From the NCBI GenBank assembly GCA_017509715.1, contig JAFWOU010000018.1:1-64000 (forward strand): DNA of 64,000 nt, given 5' to 3'. The translations under genes were made by a program, and so were the position numbers. This DNA is from Paludibacteraceae bacterium. GTDB taxonomy: Bacteria > Bacteroidota > Bacteroidia > Bacteroidales > Paludibacteraceae. Positions 25,599 through 36,563 of this stretch are shown piece by piece. The notes beneath the pieces were generated by a model. The model was not told the origin of the DNA. It did not search any database and saw only the letters and a list, made by a program, of their open reading frames with translations. Positions within the stretch are counted from its first letter, which is position 1. Every line of letters begins with the position of its first letter.

Positions 25599-26882
25599 TT
25601 ACCCTTTCTTCACCGGCGTTTTGGGGAAGAAGATCCAGAACGCGATAGCCACTACCAGCGCGTAGCCGGCAAAGGTGTACCACGACGTCTTCCAGCCGTC
25701 CCATACCTGGGCAAACTGTGCGGCCTCGCCCAGGGAATAAACGTTCTTATTGACAATAGCTTGTGCGGCGAGCGTACCGATCGTAGCACCTACACCGTTC
25801 GTCATTACCATGAACAGACCTTGCGCGCTGGAACGCATCGAGGGATCGGTCTCCTGATCCACGTACAATGCACCCGAGATATTAAAGAAGTCGAAGGCAA
25901 AGCCGTATACTACGCAACTCAGTACGAACAGCAGTACGCCCGGCATGGCGGGATTGCCCATACCGAAGAAGGCAAAGCGCAGTACCCAGGCAAACATAGC
26001 CAGCAGCATGACGTTCTTGATACCGAAGCGCTTCAGGAAGAACGGGATCAGCAGGATACAAACAGCCTCGCAAATCTGGGAGATAGAAACCAGCATCGTG
26101 CTGTGTTTTACGGCAAAGGTCTCTACAAACTCCGGAGCTGCGGAGAAGCTACCCAGGAACGGTGTAGCAAAGCCGTTGGTGATCTGCAGACTGACGCCCA
26201 GGAACATACAGAAGATGAAGAACAAGGCCATCTTCTTCTGCTTAAACAGCGCAAAGGCTTTCAATCCCAGCGCCTCTACCAGATCCACTTTGCCTTCCAC
26301 CTTCTTGATGTCGCAATTCGGCAAGGTCAGCGAGTATGCTGCCAGCAGCAAACTCAGTCCACCGCTGATAACAAACTGATGTGCAGTAGCTTGGTAGCCC
26401 ATCAGGTCCACGCACCACTCCAGCGCGATGAAACCTACCGTTCCGAATACACGAATCGGCGGGAAATCCTTGACGGTATCCATGCCGGCTTTTACCAGCG
26501 CGTTGAAGGCTACCGAATTGGTCAGCGCGATCGTAGGCATGAAGAATGCCACCGAGATGGCATATAGCGTGAACAGCGGACCAAACTGAACGGCCTCTCC
26601 GGCACTCAGACCGTATATACCGGCAGCACCCATGAACAGACCGGCCATCAGATGGCATATGCTCAGCGTCTTTTGTGCTGGTATCCAACGGTCAGCCACG
26701 ATACCCATCAATGCGGGCATGAAGATCGATACAATACCTTGAATAGAGTAGAAGATACCGATGTGCGTACCCATGCCGTGCTCGGCCAGGTAGCGACCCA
26801 TACAGATCAAATACGCTCCCCATACGGCGAACTCCAAAAAGTTCATCACGATGAGACGAATTTCCAACGATTTGTTTTTCAT
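25599..26882 (-). CDS. MFS nucleoside:H+ symporter, NupG-like
   Basis: The 427-residue inner-membrane protein has 12 predicted segments. It starts LEIRLIVMNFLEFAVWGAYL, the common start of Bacteroidetes NupG/XapB-type permeases. GIFYSIQGIVSIFMPALMGIVADRW and RVFGTVGFIALEW follow, and SSAQGLFMVMTNGVGATIGT lies in the second half. It probably imports nucleosides, which fits the exported 5'-nucleotidase in the same window, although the two genes are not linked. Microrepeats flank it on both sides. Confidence 0.88.
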   Translation of the reverse strand: MKNKSLEIRLIVMNFLEFAVWGAYLICMGRYLAEHGMGTHIGIFYSIQGIVSIFMPALMGIVADRWIPAQKTLSICHLMAGLFMGAAGIYGLSAGEAVQFGPLFTLYAISVAFFMPTIALTNSVAFNALVKAGMDTVKDFPPIRVFGTVGFIALEWCVDLMGYQATAHQFVISGGLSLLLAAYSLTLPNCDIKKVEGKVDLVEALGLKAFALFKQKKMALFFIFCMFLGVSLQITNGFATPFLGSFSAAPEFVETFAVKHSTMLVSISQICEAVCILLIPFFLKRFGIKNVMLLAMFAWVLRFAFFGMGNPAMPGVLLFVLSCVVYGFAFDFFNISGALYVDQETDPSMRSSAQGLFMVMTNGVGATIGTLAAQAIVNKNVYSLGEAAQFAQVWDGWKTSWYTFAGYALVVAIAFWIFFPKTPVKKG

Positions 26883-26896
26883 ATGATTTAAATTTT

Positions 26897-26940
26897 TAAC
26901 TAGTTGTCCTAGATGGCCTAGGAATCCTAGGAGGCCTAGA
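26897..26940. repeat. Microrepeat CCTAGGANN between transporter and prfC
   Basis: Five CCTAG-centred words of about 9 bp occupy the entire gap and adjoin the prfC stop codon. Confidence 0.85.
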
Positions 26941-28441
26941 ATTCACTCGTAAAGTGGAACTTAATATGCTTATAGTCCTGCTGCGCCATACTCAGTACAT
27001 ACGCCGAATCGGCCATAAACACATCGCGTCTTTCCTTGTCATACGCCATGTACTGCGTCTTGCGTTTCTTGAACATCTCCAGTTCGGCCTCGCCCTCCTT
27101 GTCATTCACCTCAATCCAGCAGGCCTTGTACATCTGCAGCGGCTCCCAGCGGCACTTGGCCTGGTACTCGTGCTCCAGTCGGTATTGGATCACTTCAAAC
27201 TGCAGTTGACCTACCGTTCCGATGATCTTCCGCCCGTTTAGCTGGCTGACAAACAGCTGGGCTACACCCTCGTCCATCAGTTGCGAGATACCTTTCTCCA
27301 GTTGCTTTTGCTTCATTGGGTCGGCATTCTCAATGTATTTGAACATCTCCGGCGAGAAGGACGGCAATCCGCGGAAATGCAGCTCTTCGCCCGATGTCAA
27401 CGTGTCGCCTATCTTGAAGTTGCCCGTGTCGGGTAGGCCAACGATATCTCCTGCATAGGCCTCGTCCACCGTCTCTTTTTTCTGCGCCATAAAGCAGGTA
27501 GGTGCGGCAAAACGCATCTGTTGCGCCTTGCGTACATGCTTATAGTAGGTGTTGCGCAAGAACTTACCGCTGCATATCTTGAAGAACGCAATACAGCTGC
27601 GGTGATTCGGGTCCATGTTGGCGTGGATCTTAAAGCAGAAAGCCGTGAACTTATCTTCCATCGGTTCTACCTCACGCTCCTCGGCCATCACCGGACGCGG
27701 ACTCGGTGCGTTCTCCACAAAGAAGTCCAGCAACTCCTGTACGCCTACTGTCTTGTAGGCCGAACCGAAGAACACCGGTGCCAACTCGCCGCGTAGGTAA
27801 GCCTCTTTGTCAAATTGGGGATAAACGCCGTCAATCATCTCCAGGTCCTCTTCCATCTTAGGTGTCAGCTCCGCGGGACGGTTGCTGAGCGCAAATACCG
27901 ACTCAAACTTCAGTCCCTGACCGTTGGCCCAGGTCACCGGCGTCACGTGGATCTGCAGCTCTTTCTCCACCTCGTCCATCAGGTCAAACGGATCCTTACC
28001 CTCGCGGTCCATCTTGTTCATGAACACCATCACGGGCGTCTTGCGCATACGGCAAACCTCCATCAGTCGCCTGGTCTGCGTCTCCACACCCTTGGCCGAG
28101 TCGATTACCACGATCGCTGAATCCACAGCCGTCAACGTCCTAAACGTATCCTCCGCAAAGTCCTGGTGACCGGGAGTGTCCAGGATGTTAATATGATAGC
28201 CCGAATAATCGAATCCCATGACGGAAGTAGCCACGGATATACCGCGTTGCTTCTCTATCTCCATCCAGTCGGAGGTGGCTGTCTTGCGGATCTTGTTGCT
28301 CTTCACCGCGCCGGCCACATGGATAGCACCGCCGTATAGCAGCAGTTTCTCCGTCAGCGTCGTCTTACCCGCATCCGGGTGCGAGATGATCGCAAACGTC
28401 CGGCGTCTTAATATCTCGTTTTGATCAGCGGAGGGTAGCAT
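26936..28441 (-). CDS. prfC: Peptide chain release factor 3
   Basis: RF3 is a GTPase that recycles RF1 and RF2 after termination. The 501 residues contain G1 [16 protein letters not shown]2-region [17 protein letters not shown]3 DTPGHQDF and G4 [16 protein letters not shown]. The C-terminal domain ends with [11 protein letters not shown]. It is slightly shorter than E. coli RF3 (529). The start codon lies inside the end of pheT (17-bp overlap), so translation of the two is linked. Confidence 0.95.
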   Translation of the reverse strand: MLPSADQNEILRRRTFAIISHPDAGKTTLTEKLLLYGGAIHVAGAVKSNKIRKTATSDWMEIEKQRGISVATSVMGFDYSGYHINILDTPGHQDFAEDTFRTLTAVDSAIVVIDSAKGVETQTRRLMEVCRMRKTPVMVFMNKMDREGKDPFDLMDEVEKELQIHVTPVTWANGQGLKFESVFALSNRPAELTPKMEEDLEMIDGVYPQFDKEAYLRGELAPVFFGSAYKTVGVQELLDFFVENAPSPRPVMAEEREVEPMEDKFTAFCFKIHANMDPNHRSCIAFFKICSGKFLRNTYYKHVRKAQQMRFAAPTCFMAQKKETVDEAYAGDIVGLPDTGNFKIGDTLTSGEELHFRGLPSFSPEMFKYIENADPMKQKQLEKGISQLMDEGVAQLFVSQLNGRKIIGTVGQLQFEVIQYRLEHEYQAKCRWEPLQMYKACWIEVNDKEGEAELEMFKKRKTQYMAYDKERRDVFMADSAYVLSMAQQDYKHIKFHFTSEF

Positions 28442-30938
28442 TGAATTTCTCTTCGAATGTTGCCTTTAGGCGGTTCATAATATTCTCAATCTGCGTATCC
28501 TTCAGCGTGTTCTCCTTGTCTTGCAGGATGAAACTGAGCGCATAACTCTTCTTGCCCTCTTCCAGGTTCTTGCCCTCGTAGACATCAAACAGGAACACGT
28601 TCTTCAGCATCTTCTTCTCCGTCTCAAAGGCGGCACGGGCCAGGTCGGCAAACTCCACCGTCTTATCCACCAGCAGCGCAAAGTCGCGCTTCACCTCCGG
28701 ATACTTCGGCAGGTCTTCTATCACGGCCTTGTACTGCTTGTTCTGCTTGAGCAGTTGCTTCCAGTCCAGATCAGCGTAGTATACCGGCTGGTCGATGTCA
28801 AACTGCTTGAGCACCTTGCGATCTACGATGCCGATCCATCCCAGCTGCTTACCATTCTGGGCAATCAGTCTTAAACCGTCTTGGTACAGTTCGCTCTCCA
28901 GTCGCTCGATCTTCAGTTTGTCTACCGCAATGCCGAGACGCGTCAGGATATTGTTCACGTAGGCACGCAGTTCATAGAACGTGGTCTTCTCCTCACGACG
29001 AACCCAACTCTGCGCGGCCTTGTTACCCGTCAACCACATGCCCAGGTGCATCTCTTCGCTGTATGCACGTAGCGGATCTTGCTCTACGCCTTCTTTCGAC
29101 TTTTGACTTTCGACTTTCGACTGATCGTGGTGGTAGCAGTTGCCGAATTCGTAGAACTTCAGGTCGCTGTTCTTGCGGTTGGCGTTGCGTTGTATCGACT
29201 CCAGTCCGCCGAAAAGCAGGGTCTGACGCATTACGCCCAGGTCCTGACTCAGCGGATTCATGATCTTGACGCAGGTCTCCAGCGGCATTTCCTGCAGCGG
29301 TTCGTAGTAGGCCACTTTCGTCAGCGAGTTATTCATGATCTCGTTGAAGCCCTGTGCCGTCAGTTGCTCCGAGATGCGGGTCTGTAGCTTCACGGGATTC
29401 GGCTTCACGCCGTAACTCAGGCTGGTATTCAACTTCTCCGGAAACTCGATATTGTTAAATCCGTAGATACGCAGAATATCCTCTACTACGTCGCATTCGC
29501 GCTGTACGTCTACGCGGTAGCGCGGCACCTCAATGTTCCAGCAACCGCCATGCTTGGCGATTACCTTCATCTCCAGCGCGGTGAGAATAGTCTCTATCTC
29601 CTCCTCGCTCAGCGCCTTGCCTATCAGGCTGTTGACGCGCTGTATATCCAGCGTCACGGGCCACGGAGCAAAAGGTCTTTCTCCCGTAACCCGTAACCCG
29701 TCACCGTTAACCGTGTCTGTGATCTCCATCGCTACCTTTCCGCCGGCTACTTCCTGGATCAGCAATGCCGCACGCTTCAGTACGTATAGCGTGTTGTTCG
29801 GATCGCATCCGCGCTCGTAGCGGAACGACGCGTCCGTCTGCAACTGATGACGGCGGCTGGTCTTGCGAATCGATACGGGATCGAAGTAGGCACTCTCCAG
29901 GAAGACGTTCTTTGTCTGCTCGGTCACGCCGCTATCCAGTCCGCCGAATACGCCGGCGATACACATCGGCTCCTCGGCATTGCAGATCATCAGGTCCTTG
30001 TCCGACATCTCTCGTTCTACGCCGTCCAGCGTCGTGAATTTCTCTCCCTGCTGGGCGCATTTAACGATCACCTTCTTTCCCTTGATCTTGTCTGCATCAA
30101 AGGCATGCAAGGCCTGACCGCACTCGTGCAGAACAAAGTTCGTTACGTCCACGATATTGTTGATCGGACGCAGACCGATGGTGCTCAGGGCTTTCTTCAA
30201 CCAGTCCGGCGACTCCTTCACCTCTACGCCTTGGATGCTCACGCCCGTATAGCGCGGGCATGCCTCCTCGTTCTCTATCTTCACCTCGATCTCCAGCTCG
30301 TGGCTATCCACCTTGAAGGCCTCAACGCTCGGCTTATTCAGAGTAATCTGATTATTCTGATGACTCCGATAATAAGCGTAAAGATCCCGCGCTACGCCAT
30401 AATGACTTGCGGCGTCCGATCGGTTCGGCGTGATGTCCACCTCAATGAGCGTGTCGTTCTCTACGTGGTAGTAGTCCGCAGCCTTCATGCCTACGGGTGT
30501 ATCCTGAGGCAGTACAATGATACCGTCGTGGCTTGTGCCCACGCCGATCTCGTCCTCTGCACACAGCATGCCGTACGAGTCCTCGCCGCGCAACTTGCCC
30601 TTCTTGATCGTGAAACTCTGGTCGCCGTCATACAGCACCGTGCCGATCGTGGCTACCACCACTTTCTGACCCGTTGCTACGTTCGGCGCACCGCATACGA
30701 TCGGCAGGGGCTCACCCTCACCGATGTTCACCTTCGTCAGGTGCAGGTGGTCGCTGTTGGGGTGGGGTTCGCAACTCATCACTTCACCCACTACCAGGCC
30801 CTTCAGCCCACCGCGTATCGTTTCTACTTCTTCTACACTACCTACCTCCAGTCCGATGGAAGTCAGGATCTTAGCTACCGTTTGCGCATCGTCCTTCAGG
30901 TCGATATAGCGCTTCAGCCAATTGTATGAGATATTCAT
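28425..30938 (-). CDS. pheT: Phenylalanyl-tRNA synthetase beta subunit
   Basis: The 837-residue beta subunit forms the alpha2-beta2 enzyme with PheS, which is not in this window. Domains in order are the N-terminal [14 protein letters not shown], the EMAP-like tRNA-binding domain ([20 protein letters not shown]), B3/4 and B5 domains, the catalytic-like core and a C-terminal FDX-ACB anticodon-binding domain ([18 protein letters not shown]). Two stretches come from microrepeats: [11 protein letters not shown] near residue 412 and [12 protein letters not shown] near residue 610. Both lie at domain boundaries or surface loops as far as I can judge. Confidence 0.95.
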   Translation of the reverse strand: MNISYNWLKRYIDLKDDAQTVAKILTSIGLEVGSVEEVETIRGGLKGLVVGEVMSCEPHPNSDHLHLTKVNIGEGEPLPIVCGAPNVATGQKVVVATIGTVLYDGDQSFTIKKGKLRGEDSYGMLCAEDEIGVGTSHDGIIVLPQDTPVGMKAADYYHVENDTLIEVDITPNRSDAASHYGVARDLYAYYRSHQNNQITLNKPSVEAFKVDSHELEIEVKIENEEACPRYTGVSIQGVEVKESPDWLKKALSTIGLRPINNIVDVTNFVLHECGQALHAFDADKIKGKKVIVKCAQQGEKFTTLDGVEREMSDKDLMICNAEEPMCIAGVFGGLDSGVTEQTKNVFLESAYFDPVSIRKTSRRHQLQTDASFRYERGCDPNNTLYVLKRAALLIQEVAGGKVAMEITDTVNGDGLRVTGERPFAPWPVTLDIQRVNSLIGKALSEEEIETILTALEMKVIAKHGGCWNIEVPRYRVDVQRECDVVEDILRIYGFNNIEFPEKLNTSLSYGVKPNPVKLQTRISEQLTAQGFNEIMNNSLTKVAYYEPLQEMPLETCVKIMNPLSQDLGVMRQTLLFGGLESIQRNANRKNSDLKFYEFGNCYHHDQSKVESQKSKEGVEQDPLRAYSEEMHLGMWLTGNKAAQSWVRREEKTTFYELRAYVNNILTRLGIAVDKLKIERLESELYQDGLRLIAQNGKQLGWIGIVDRKVLKQFDIDQPVYYADLDWKQLLKQNKQYKAVIEDLPKYPEVKRDFALLVDKTVEFADLARAAFETEKKMLKNVFLFDVYEGKNLEEGKKSYALSFILQDKENTLKDTQIENIMNRLKATFEEKFNATLR
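29091..29122. repeat. Microrepeat GTCGAAA inside pheT
   Basis: It encodes [10 protein letters not shown] in frame. The nucleotide words match those in gltX and in two intergenic arrays. Confidence 0.85.
29683..29714. repeat. Telomere-like microrepeat inside pheT
   Basis: Degenerate GGGTTAC units on the coding strand encode [10 protein letters not shown]. It is the same family as the long intergenic arrays at 34984, 36499 and 37311. Confidence 0.8.
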
Positions 30939-30966
30939 ATACGAATGTTTTTTTGCAATTTGGGTG

Positions 30967-30997
30967 CAAATTTACTACAAAAATTTGGAATATGCAA
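30967..30997 (-). promoter_or_regulatory. pheT-prfC promoter
   Basis: On the minus strand, TTG (30997-30995, box TTGCATATTCCA) is followed 20 bp later by TAAATTTG (30974-30967). Confidence 0.8.
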
Positions 30998-30999
30998 GG

Positions 31000-31173
31000 A
31001 TTTGACGGTAAAAATCAAATTTATTTGAATTTTTAGCGGGAAATCGTTGCTATTCGCGCGAAGACGCGAACGTAAATTCGGGGGGACCCTGCTTAATTTT
31101 TTTATTAAGTAGGGAGGACCGAAATTACTACAAATTCCAAGGGGCGTGCCGAAAGTACGGAAAAACTTTTTGT
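31000..31173. other. ribF-pheT gap with a hairpin and a degenerate promoter copy
   Basis: CCCTGCTTAAT (31087-31097) pairs with ATTAAGTAGGG (31104-31114) with one G-T wobble. At about 31119-31141 the minus strand reads TTGGAATTTGTAGTAATTTCGG, closely resembling the core of the pheT promoter but with a broken -7 box and no 20-bp spacing. It looks like a decayed duplicate. Confidence 0.5.
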
Positions 31174-32046
31174 TTAGAATGCGCTTTGGATGTCTGCCGC
31201 TATCTGTTGTTGCAGTTCTTCCAGGCTGGCGAACCGGCGCTCCGGACGCAGATAATGCTGCAATCGGATATGCAACTGTCGTCCGTATAGATCCAGTTCC
31301 AGGTTCGGGATGTGCAGTTCGATCGTGATCGGATTCTCGCCCAGCGTCGGATTCGTTCCGATATTCAATATGGCCGGCTGCTGATGGCCGTTGCCCAGAT
31401 CGGCTTCTGCGACATATACCCCCGGCGGCGGTAGCAGTTTGCGCGGTTCGTCCATCTGGATATTGGCCGTTGGAAATCCTATCGTGCGTCCTATCCCTCG
31501 TCCATGCACTACTGTGCCGCTCAGTGTATATGTATACCCCAATAGATCATTTGCTCGTTCTATCTCGCCAGCAGCCAACGCATTGCGTATCTCCGTCGAA
31601 CTGATATGCGCATCCGTCGTTTCCGTTGGATTATACTCCTCTGCACGCACTACCTCTACGCCTACTGCCCGTCCTTGCATCTTCAGTTGCTCCAGGTCGG
31701 TTATCCTATCGCTGCCGAAGCGGTGATCATAGCCCACCAACAGGGCGTCTACACCGTACTGCTCATGCAACAGTTGCATGAACTGCTTGGCCGTCTGCGA
31801 ATGAATAGCCTGAAAATCGAATACTTCAACGTTCGCGTAGTGTTTAAGCCGACTCAGCCTTTCTTCCTTTGAACTCAGCAAACGGGGCTGAAAACCCATC
31901 TGCAGCACCGCTCTCGGATGCTCGCGAAAGGTAATAATGAGCGGATCGAGGCCGCGTTTGTCGGCCTCGTCCCTTAGTCTGCTGAATAGAAACTGATGTC
32001 CCCTGTGTACCCCGTCGAAAAATCCTATGGTGGCTATGTGTCTCAT
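31174..32046 (-). CDS. ribF: Bifunctional riboflavin kinase / FAD synthetase
   Basis: RibF makes FMN and then FAD from riboflavin. The 290-residue product has the FAD-synthetase nucleotidyl-transfer motif GFFDGVHRGHQ at residue 8 and SSTEIRNALAAGEIERAN in mid-protein. The riboflavin-kinase domain shows VVHGRGIGRTIGFPTANI and the PGVYV and NIGTNPTLGE segments. The length is normal. It is the downstream neighbour of the first TonB-receptor-like gene, 12 bp away. Confidence 0.95.
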   Translation of the reverse strand: MRHIATIGFFDGVHRGHQFLFSRLRDEADKRGLDPLIITFREHPRAVLQMGFQPRLLSSKEERLSRLKHYANVEVFDFQAIHSQTAKQFMQLLHEQYGVDALLVGYDHRFGSDRITDLEQLKMQGRAVGVEVVRAEEYNPTETTDAHISSTEIRNALAAGEIERANDLLGYTYTLSGTVVHGRGIGRTIGFPTANIQMDEPRKLLPPPGVYVAEADLGNGHQQPAILNIGTNPTLGENPITIELHIPNLELDLYGRQLHIRLQHYLRPERRFASLEELQQQIAADIQSAF

Positions 32047-32058
32047 CCCTTATTCTCC

Positions 32059-34983
32059 TTACCTGCCCGGAGGCGGACCCGGAGGAGGCGTTCCTCCACC
32101 CGGAGGTGTCTTACCCGGTTCGAAACCGCTCTCCATCATCTCCTGCATATGACCCGCCATGCCTTTGGCTTTCAGGCTGCCCATGCGGTTTATTTTCACC
32201 GAACAGGTCAGCATGAAGTAGGTCGGCAGGGTGTTGTACTTCGAGTAGCTGATCGAGTTCTCACCCACCACCTGCATGATATTCTTCTTCTGATTCAGTA
32301 TGTCGTATGCATTCAGCGCGAGCGTCACGTTGTTCCAGCTCTTCTCAATCGATGCGTTCAGTAGCACCTCGTTGATATTACTCAACCCGTAGCCGTAACG
32401 CGCCGTGTATCCGCAGTCTATGCTGATATTCCACGACTTCGGCAAATGCAGTTCGATATCGCCCGTCACGTTCCAGTCATATACGTTCGATACATTGCTC
32501 TTGCTCTGGTTGTTATGCGTGCGGCTGTATACGAAATTGCCTTTTACGCCTACGTCCACGTACTGATGCGTGAATCGCAGTCCCAGGTCCTCACTCACGC
32601 GCAGGTTACCCGTCTGTTGCAGCTGACCCAGCATGAACGTGTTGCTCTCAATCATTGCCTCGATGGCGGTGGCCGTCTGGCCATGCTGGATATAGGCTAC
32701 GCGCTGCGTGTAGTTGAGCGAGGTGCGGGTGTTGAACTGAAATTGCTTCTCCAGGAAGGGCGTGTTGTACATCAGGTCGCCGCCTATGTTCCACGGCAAC
32801 TGATCCGCATTCACCGTCTGTTGGTACAGTTTACCGGTCTCGTCGTAGATCGAGTTGTTGACCAGCGCGTCCTTCGTTAGCGAGGCATTCAGTCCGGTCA
32901 TAATGCTCGAGAACCTGTCCGAATTGAAGCGACTGTACATCACTCGCAAGTTATGGCTGAACGACGGATTCAGTCCCGGATTACCTACCTTCTCGTTCAT
33001 CGCATTCGAGTTGTTGCGCACGGGCTCCATTTGCTGAATCGACGGCTGTGTCGTGCTTCCGCGATAGATGATACGTGCAAACTCTTTCTTGCCGAACGAG
33101 TAGCGGAACTTGATGCTCGGGGCGAAGTTCCATACCGAAACGGTCGTGTCGCGCACCGTTGTGACGTACTGTGTATAGGTATGCGTCTGTCCGGCTATCG
33201 CTCGTAGACCTACCGTCAGGTCGCTCTTCCTCGTGATCCAGCGGTAGTTCACCTCCAGCTGCTCACTCAGATACGTCGTTTGCAGGCGGTTGCTGTAGAT
33301 CGAGTCAAACAGGAACTTGCCTACCGTCGTATCCATCGAGTACTGCTCCTTGTAGCTGATTCGGTTTCTCCCCGAGAACTGGAATGCCATCTCCAGCAGG
33401 TGGTTCGTGCTGTATATCGGCTCGATATACGAGGCACGCACCGAGTACGCGTGGCTGTCGTTGGCCGAATTGGTGTACTGGTGCACCGCGTTCGTTCCGG
33501 TAGCATGCGTATAGTTGTAGCCGCTCGTTCTTCCGTAACTGTACTCGCCCTTGATATTCAGCGAACGACCGGGTTTCATGAACTTATGGTTATAGGTCAC
33601 CTTCATGCCCGCACTCAGCGTACGCGAGGTATCTATCTGGGCTTGGTCACCCTGATTGATCTTCGCGGTGTCGGCCCAGTATTCATACGTCTTGGTCGAT
33701 AGGCTCGACTGATTGCCGTAACTCAGTTCCGGTTGTATCAGCAGTTTATTCAGCGTATCGATCTGATACTCAGCCTCCAGCCGCAAGTTGACGCCCCACG
33801 AACGTGTACGGCTGTCGCTCTCGTTCTTGCTGCGGTATGTCAGCGAATCAGAGTATTCCGTCTTCTCGGTCTCGCTCTCTGTCTGGTTGCTCGAGTGGTT
33901 CAGCGACACGTCGCCACCTATCAGCAGGCTCGTCTGGCTGTCCTTCTTCCGGATCTGTTCGTTCAGGTCTACGTTGGTGTTCGCGCCCAGACTCTCGTTC
34001 CAGGTAATACCGCTGTTGGCGTCGTTGCCAAAACCTCTGCGGCCTCTACCCATCAGCACCTCGTTCGTGTTGTTCGCGCCACCGATGATCGTCGTCTGAC
34101 TCTCATCCAGCATCAGGTTCGTAAACAGGTTGACGTTGTATCGGAAGTCGTTCCCGAAGAAATGCTTTGTCCTATCCCATGCCGTAGCACCGTATACCGG
34201 ACTACCGTAGTTGAACCAGCCTCCGTTCTCGGTCACCATATCCATACCAAGACCGCCCGTATATTTGCCGAACAATCCCTTCTTTCTGTCTTTTTTCAGC
34301 GTCAGGTTGATGATGTGCTCCGACTCGTCGTCCTCAAAGCCCGTCATCTTGGCTACCTCGCTCTTCTCCTCAATCACCTGCACCTTGTCGATCATGTCGG
34401 CCGGTATGTTCTTCGTGGCCGACTGTACGTCGTTGCCGAAGAATTTCTTGCCGTCTACGCGTATACCGGTGATCGTCTCGCCGTTCACGGTCACGTTGCC
34501 TTCTTTGTCCACCGTGATACCGTTCATCTTCTTCAGCAGGTCCTCCACCATCGCGTTCTCACCCATCTTATAGGCCTGCGTGTTATATTCTATCGTATCG
34601 CCTTTCACGGTCATCTCGGCCGCATGACCCTGTACGCGCACTTCGTTCAGGGTCTGTATGTCCTCTTCCAGCTTGATTGTACCTATTGCCAGGTCTTTGC
34701 CTCGCACATGTACCGCCACTTTCTTTGGTTTGTACCCCACGTTGGATAGCCAGAGTTGGTAACTGCCCGAACTGATACCCGTCAGCGTGAACCCGCCGTC
34801 CAGGCCGGTCTGCGCACCTTGTACCAACGTGCTGTCTTGTCCGTGCATGGTGAATAGCCGAACGGTAGCCACCTCTATAGCGCTTCCGTCCTTCTGGCTC
34901 GCCACTTTGCCGCTCACGCTATATTGCGCCCACGTCGCCGTAGCCACCATCACCAACATCCATATAGAAAAATATCTTTTCAT
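32059..34983 (-). CDS. TonB-receptor-like outer-membrane beta-barrel protein
   Basis: I place the start at 34983 (MKRYFSIWMLVMVATATWAQ, a signal peptide), giving 974 residues. The frame is open for another 18 codons upstream, but these are a translated microrepeat (GYGLRVTGYR type). After the signal come a carboxypeptidase-regulatory-like domain (VSGKVASQKDGSAIEVATVR), a plug-like region (NEVRVQGHAAEMTVKGDTIEY, DLLKKMNGITVDKEGNVTVNG) and a long barrel of the OMP_b-brl_3 type. The tail is Gly/Pro-rich (GGGTPPPGPPPGR). The ligand is unknown, and no SusD-like partner is adjacent. Confidence 0.88.
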   Translation of the reverse strand: MKRYFSIWMLVMVATATWAQYSVSGKVASQKDGSAIEVATVRLFTMHGQDSTLVQGAQTGLDGGFTLTGISSGSYQLWLSNVGYKPKKVAVHVRGKDLAIGTIKLEEDIQTLNEVRVQGHAAEMTVKGDTIEYNTQAYKMGENAMVEDLLKKMNGITVDKEGNVTVNGETITGIRVDGKKFFGNDVQSATKNIPADMIDKVQVIEEKSEVAKMTGFEDDESEHIINLTLKKDRKKGLFGKYTGGLGMDMVTENGGWFNYGSPVYGATAWDRTKHFFGNDFRYNVNLFTNLMLDESQTTIIGGANNTNEVLMGRGRRGFGNDANSGITWNESLGANTNVDLNEQIRKKDSQTSLLIGGDVSLNHSSNQTESETEKTEYSDSLTYRSKNESDSRTRSWGVNLRLEAEYQIDTLNKLLIQPELSYGNQSSLSTKTYEYWADTAKINQGDQAQIDTSRTLSAGMKVTYNHKFMKPGRSLNIKGEYSYGRTSGYNYTHATGTNAVHQYTNSANDSHAYSVRASYIEPIYSTNHLLEMAFQFSGRNRISYKEQYSMDTTVGKFLFDSIYSNRLQTTYLSEQLEVNYRWITRKSDLTVGLRAIAGQTHTYTQYVTTVRDTTVSVWNFAPSIKFRYSFGKKEFARIIYRGSTTQPSIQQMEPVRNNSNAMNEKVGNPGLNPSFSHNLRVMYSRFNSDRFSSIMTGLNASLTKDALVNNSIYDETGKLYQQTVNADQLPWNIGGDLMYNTPFLEKQFQFNTRTSLNYTQRVAYIQHGQTATAIEAMIESNTFMLGQLQQTGNLRVSEDLGLRFTHQYVDVGVKGNFVYSRTHNNQSKSNVSNVYDWNVTGDIELHLPKSWNISIDCGYTARYGYGLSNINEVLLNASIEKSWNNVTLALNAYDILNQKKNIMQVVGENSISYSKYNTLPTYFMLTCSVKINRMGSLKAKGMAGHMQEMMESGFEPGKTPPGGGTPPPGPPPGR

Positions 34984-35041
34984 CCTATAACCCGTAACCC
35001 GTAACCTATAACCCGTAACCCGTAACCCATAACCCATAACC
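34984..35041. repeat. Telomere-like microrepeat array, 8 units
   Basis: Units of TAACCCG, TAACCCA and TAACCTA fill the gap between the beta-helix lipoprotein gene and the barrel gene. The coding-strand orientation is GGGTTAY. Confidence 0.9.
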
Positions 35042-36495
35042 TAGAATTGATACGCTCCCGCATCCGGTCGTGCCGTGCGGTCTATGCCTTGTCTGTCTGT
35101 CGGATACTCAGCCGCCACGCTCCCGAGTCCGATACCTATTGCCGGACTTAGCGAGTCGAGCCGGAAATCGTAGTACACATACTCGCGGTACTTATAGTAC
35201 GTCTGCCGGAACACCTGCGCGGTGTCGCTCTCCTGCCAGTATATGTTTTCCCCGGCATGCGGGATACCGAGCGTGTCGCATTTCAGGTAGTTGCCCCGCC
35301 ATACAGCCGGATAGTAGCGGTCGAATGGGGTAGCTACCACTACCTGATTCCTTCTCGCTCCCGTCACGATGCAGTTCTCAAAACCCGTCACCGTCTGCGG
35401 TTGCTCTTTGCTTAGGTTGTTGATATATACGGCCGCCACATCTTCCTTGCCCGTACTGTGAATACGGATATTCGTGCTTCCGTAGTACGATGCGATGGTC
35501 GAGTGCACAAACCGATGTTCGCCACCCTGGGTATATACGCAGTAACTGCCGCAGTTGCTCAGTTCGGTATTCACCACCTCGGCATCTACGTTCAGCAGCA
35601 CCAGGCCATACAACGCATGATTATGAATTCGGCATCCCGTCAACTTCAGCTTCGGTAGGTTCTCCGTGCGTTCGCTTACGCAGTAGAGACCTATATTGCC
35701 CGATAGAATATCTACGTACTGCAGGTCATACGTGGCCGACTTCGTCTTGTCGGTCTGCAGGTACAGCCCGTTCCAGCTGCCCGAGGCATACCTATACGGC
35801 ACCGAGTCGAACAGGTTATCCAGCCTGTCGCCGCATATCGTGATCGGGTCCTCCCGCGTACCTTGTGCCGTCACGTCGCCCAGGGCATAGATACCCGCAC
35901 CCTTGTGCATATACAGCCGTGCGCCGGCGTCTATCGTCAACTGATCCACTACGATCGTGTCGTATATCAGGTACGGCCTTCCTTTCTGGAAATGGTACGT
36001 AGCATAGTCGCTCCGTCCGTTCTTCGTTCGCAAGCGTATCACGTCCTGCCCGTAGGCTTCCATGGCGATCGACTGTGTTGCGCCCGTACTCAAGTGCATA
36101 TGCAACTGGTCCGTCACCCATACCGCATCGGTCTGGTTCTGCTTGTCGATGCCTACGTGTACGAACAGATACACGCTGTCGCCTCCGTTGATCTGCAGCC
36201 GGGTCAACTTGCTCAGGTCGGCCTCGCCGTCCACGTTCACCCGAAACCATTTCCCGCTCTCTTGCCATACTCTATCCACCACGATGGCTTGCTTGTTGCG
36301 GTTGTAAACCATCACGCGGTACGTCGCACTCGGCTCTTGCCCATCGGTGCTGGTGAAGATGGTGTCGAAACGCACCGTGTCTTGCGAGAATGCTAAGCGT
36401 AGCGACGGATCGTCCGTCACCTCCATCTCCTTGCATCCCACGCATGCGAGCGCACATGCGAACAATAATATGATATGTAGTTTACTAACTTTCAT
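35041..36495 (-). CDS. Lipoprotein with right-handed beta-helix repeats
   Basis: The 484-residue protein has a lipoprotein signal ending in ACVGC (Cys near residue 21). The first third is a beta-sandwich (DTIFTSTDGQEPSATYRVMV). Residues about 190-400 form parallel beta-helix rungs with repeated short strands (IYALGDVTAQGTREDPITI, LKLTGCRIHNHALYGLVLL). The end, DRQGIDRTARPDAGAYQF, matches the choice-of-anchor Q motif common in Bacteroidetes surface proteins. It may bind a polysaccharide. It sits between the barrel and porT genes, separated from each by repeats. Confidence 0.82.
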   Translation of the reverse strand: MKVSKLHIILLFACALACVGCKEMEVTDDPSLRLAFSQDTVRFDTIFTSTDGQEPSATYRVMVYNRNKQAIVVDRVWQESGKWFRVNVDGEADLSKLTRLQINGGDSVYLFVHVGIDKQNQTDAVWVTDQLHMHLSTGATQSIAMEAYGQDVIRLRTKNGRSDYATYHFQKGRPYLIYDTIVVDQLTIDAGARLYMHKGAGIYALGDVTAQGTREDPITICGDRLDNLFDSVPYRYASGSWNGLYLQTDKTKSATYDLQYVDILSGNIGLYCVSERTENLPKLKLTGCRIHNHALYGLVLLNVDAEVVNTELSNCGSYCVYTQGGEHRFVHSTIASYYGSTNIRIHSTGKEDVAAVYINNLSKEQPQTVTGFENCIVTGARRNQVVVATPFDRYYPAVWRGNYLKCDTLGIPHAGENIYWQESDTAQVFRQTYYKYREYVYYDFRLDSLSPAIGIGLGSVAAEYPTDRQGIDRTARPDAGAYQF

Positions 36496-36498
36496 CTG

Positions 36499-36561
36499 TC
36501 ACCCGTAACCCGTAACCCGTAACCCGTAACCCGTAACCCGTAACCCGTAACCCATAACCTT
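36499..36561. repeat. Telomere-like microrepeat array, about 9 units
   Basis: This is a nearly uniform run of CCCGTAA heptamers, the cleanest array of this family in the window. It fills the gap between porT and the lipoprotein gene. Confidence 0.92.
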
Positions 36562-36563
36562 TA

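Noticed and set aside
34984..35037. 18-codon N-terminal extension of the first barrel protein
   Set aside because: The extension is translated microrepeat and would hide the signal peptide.
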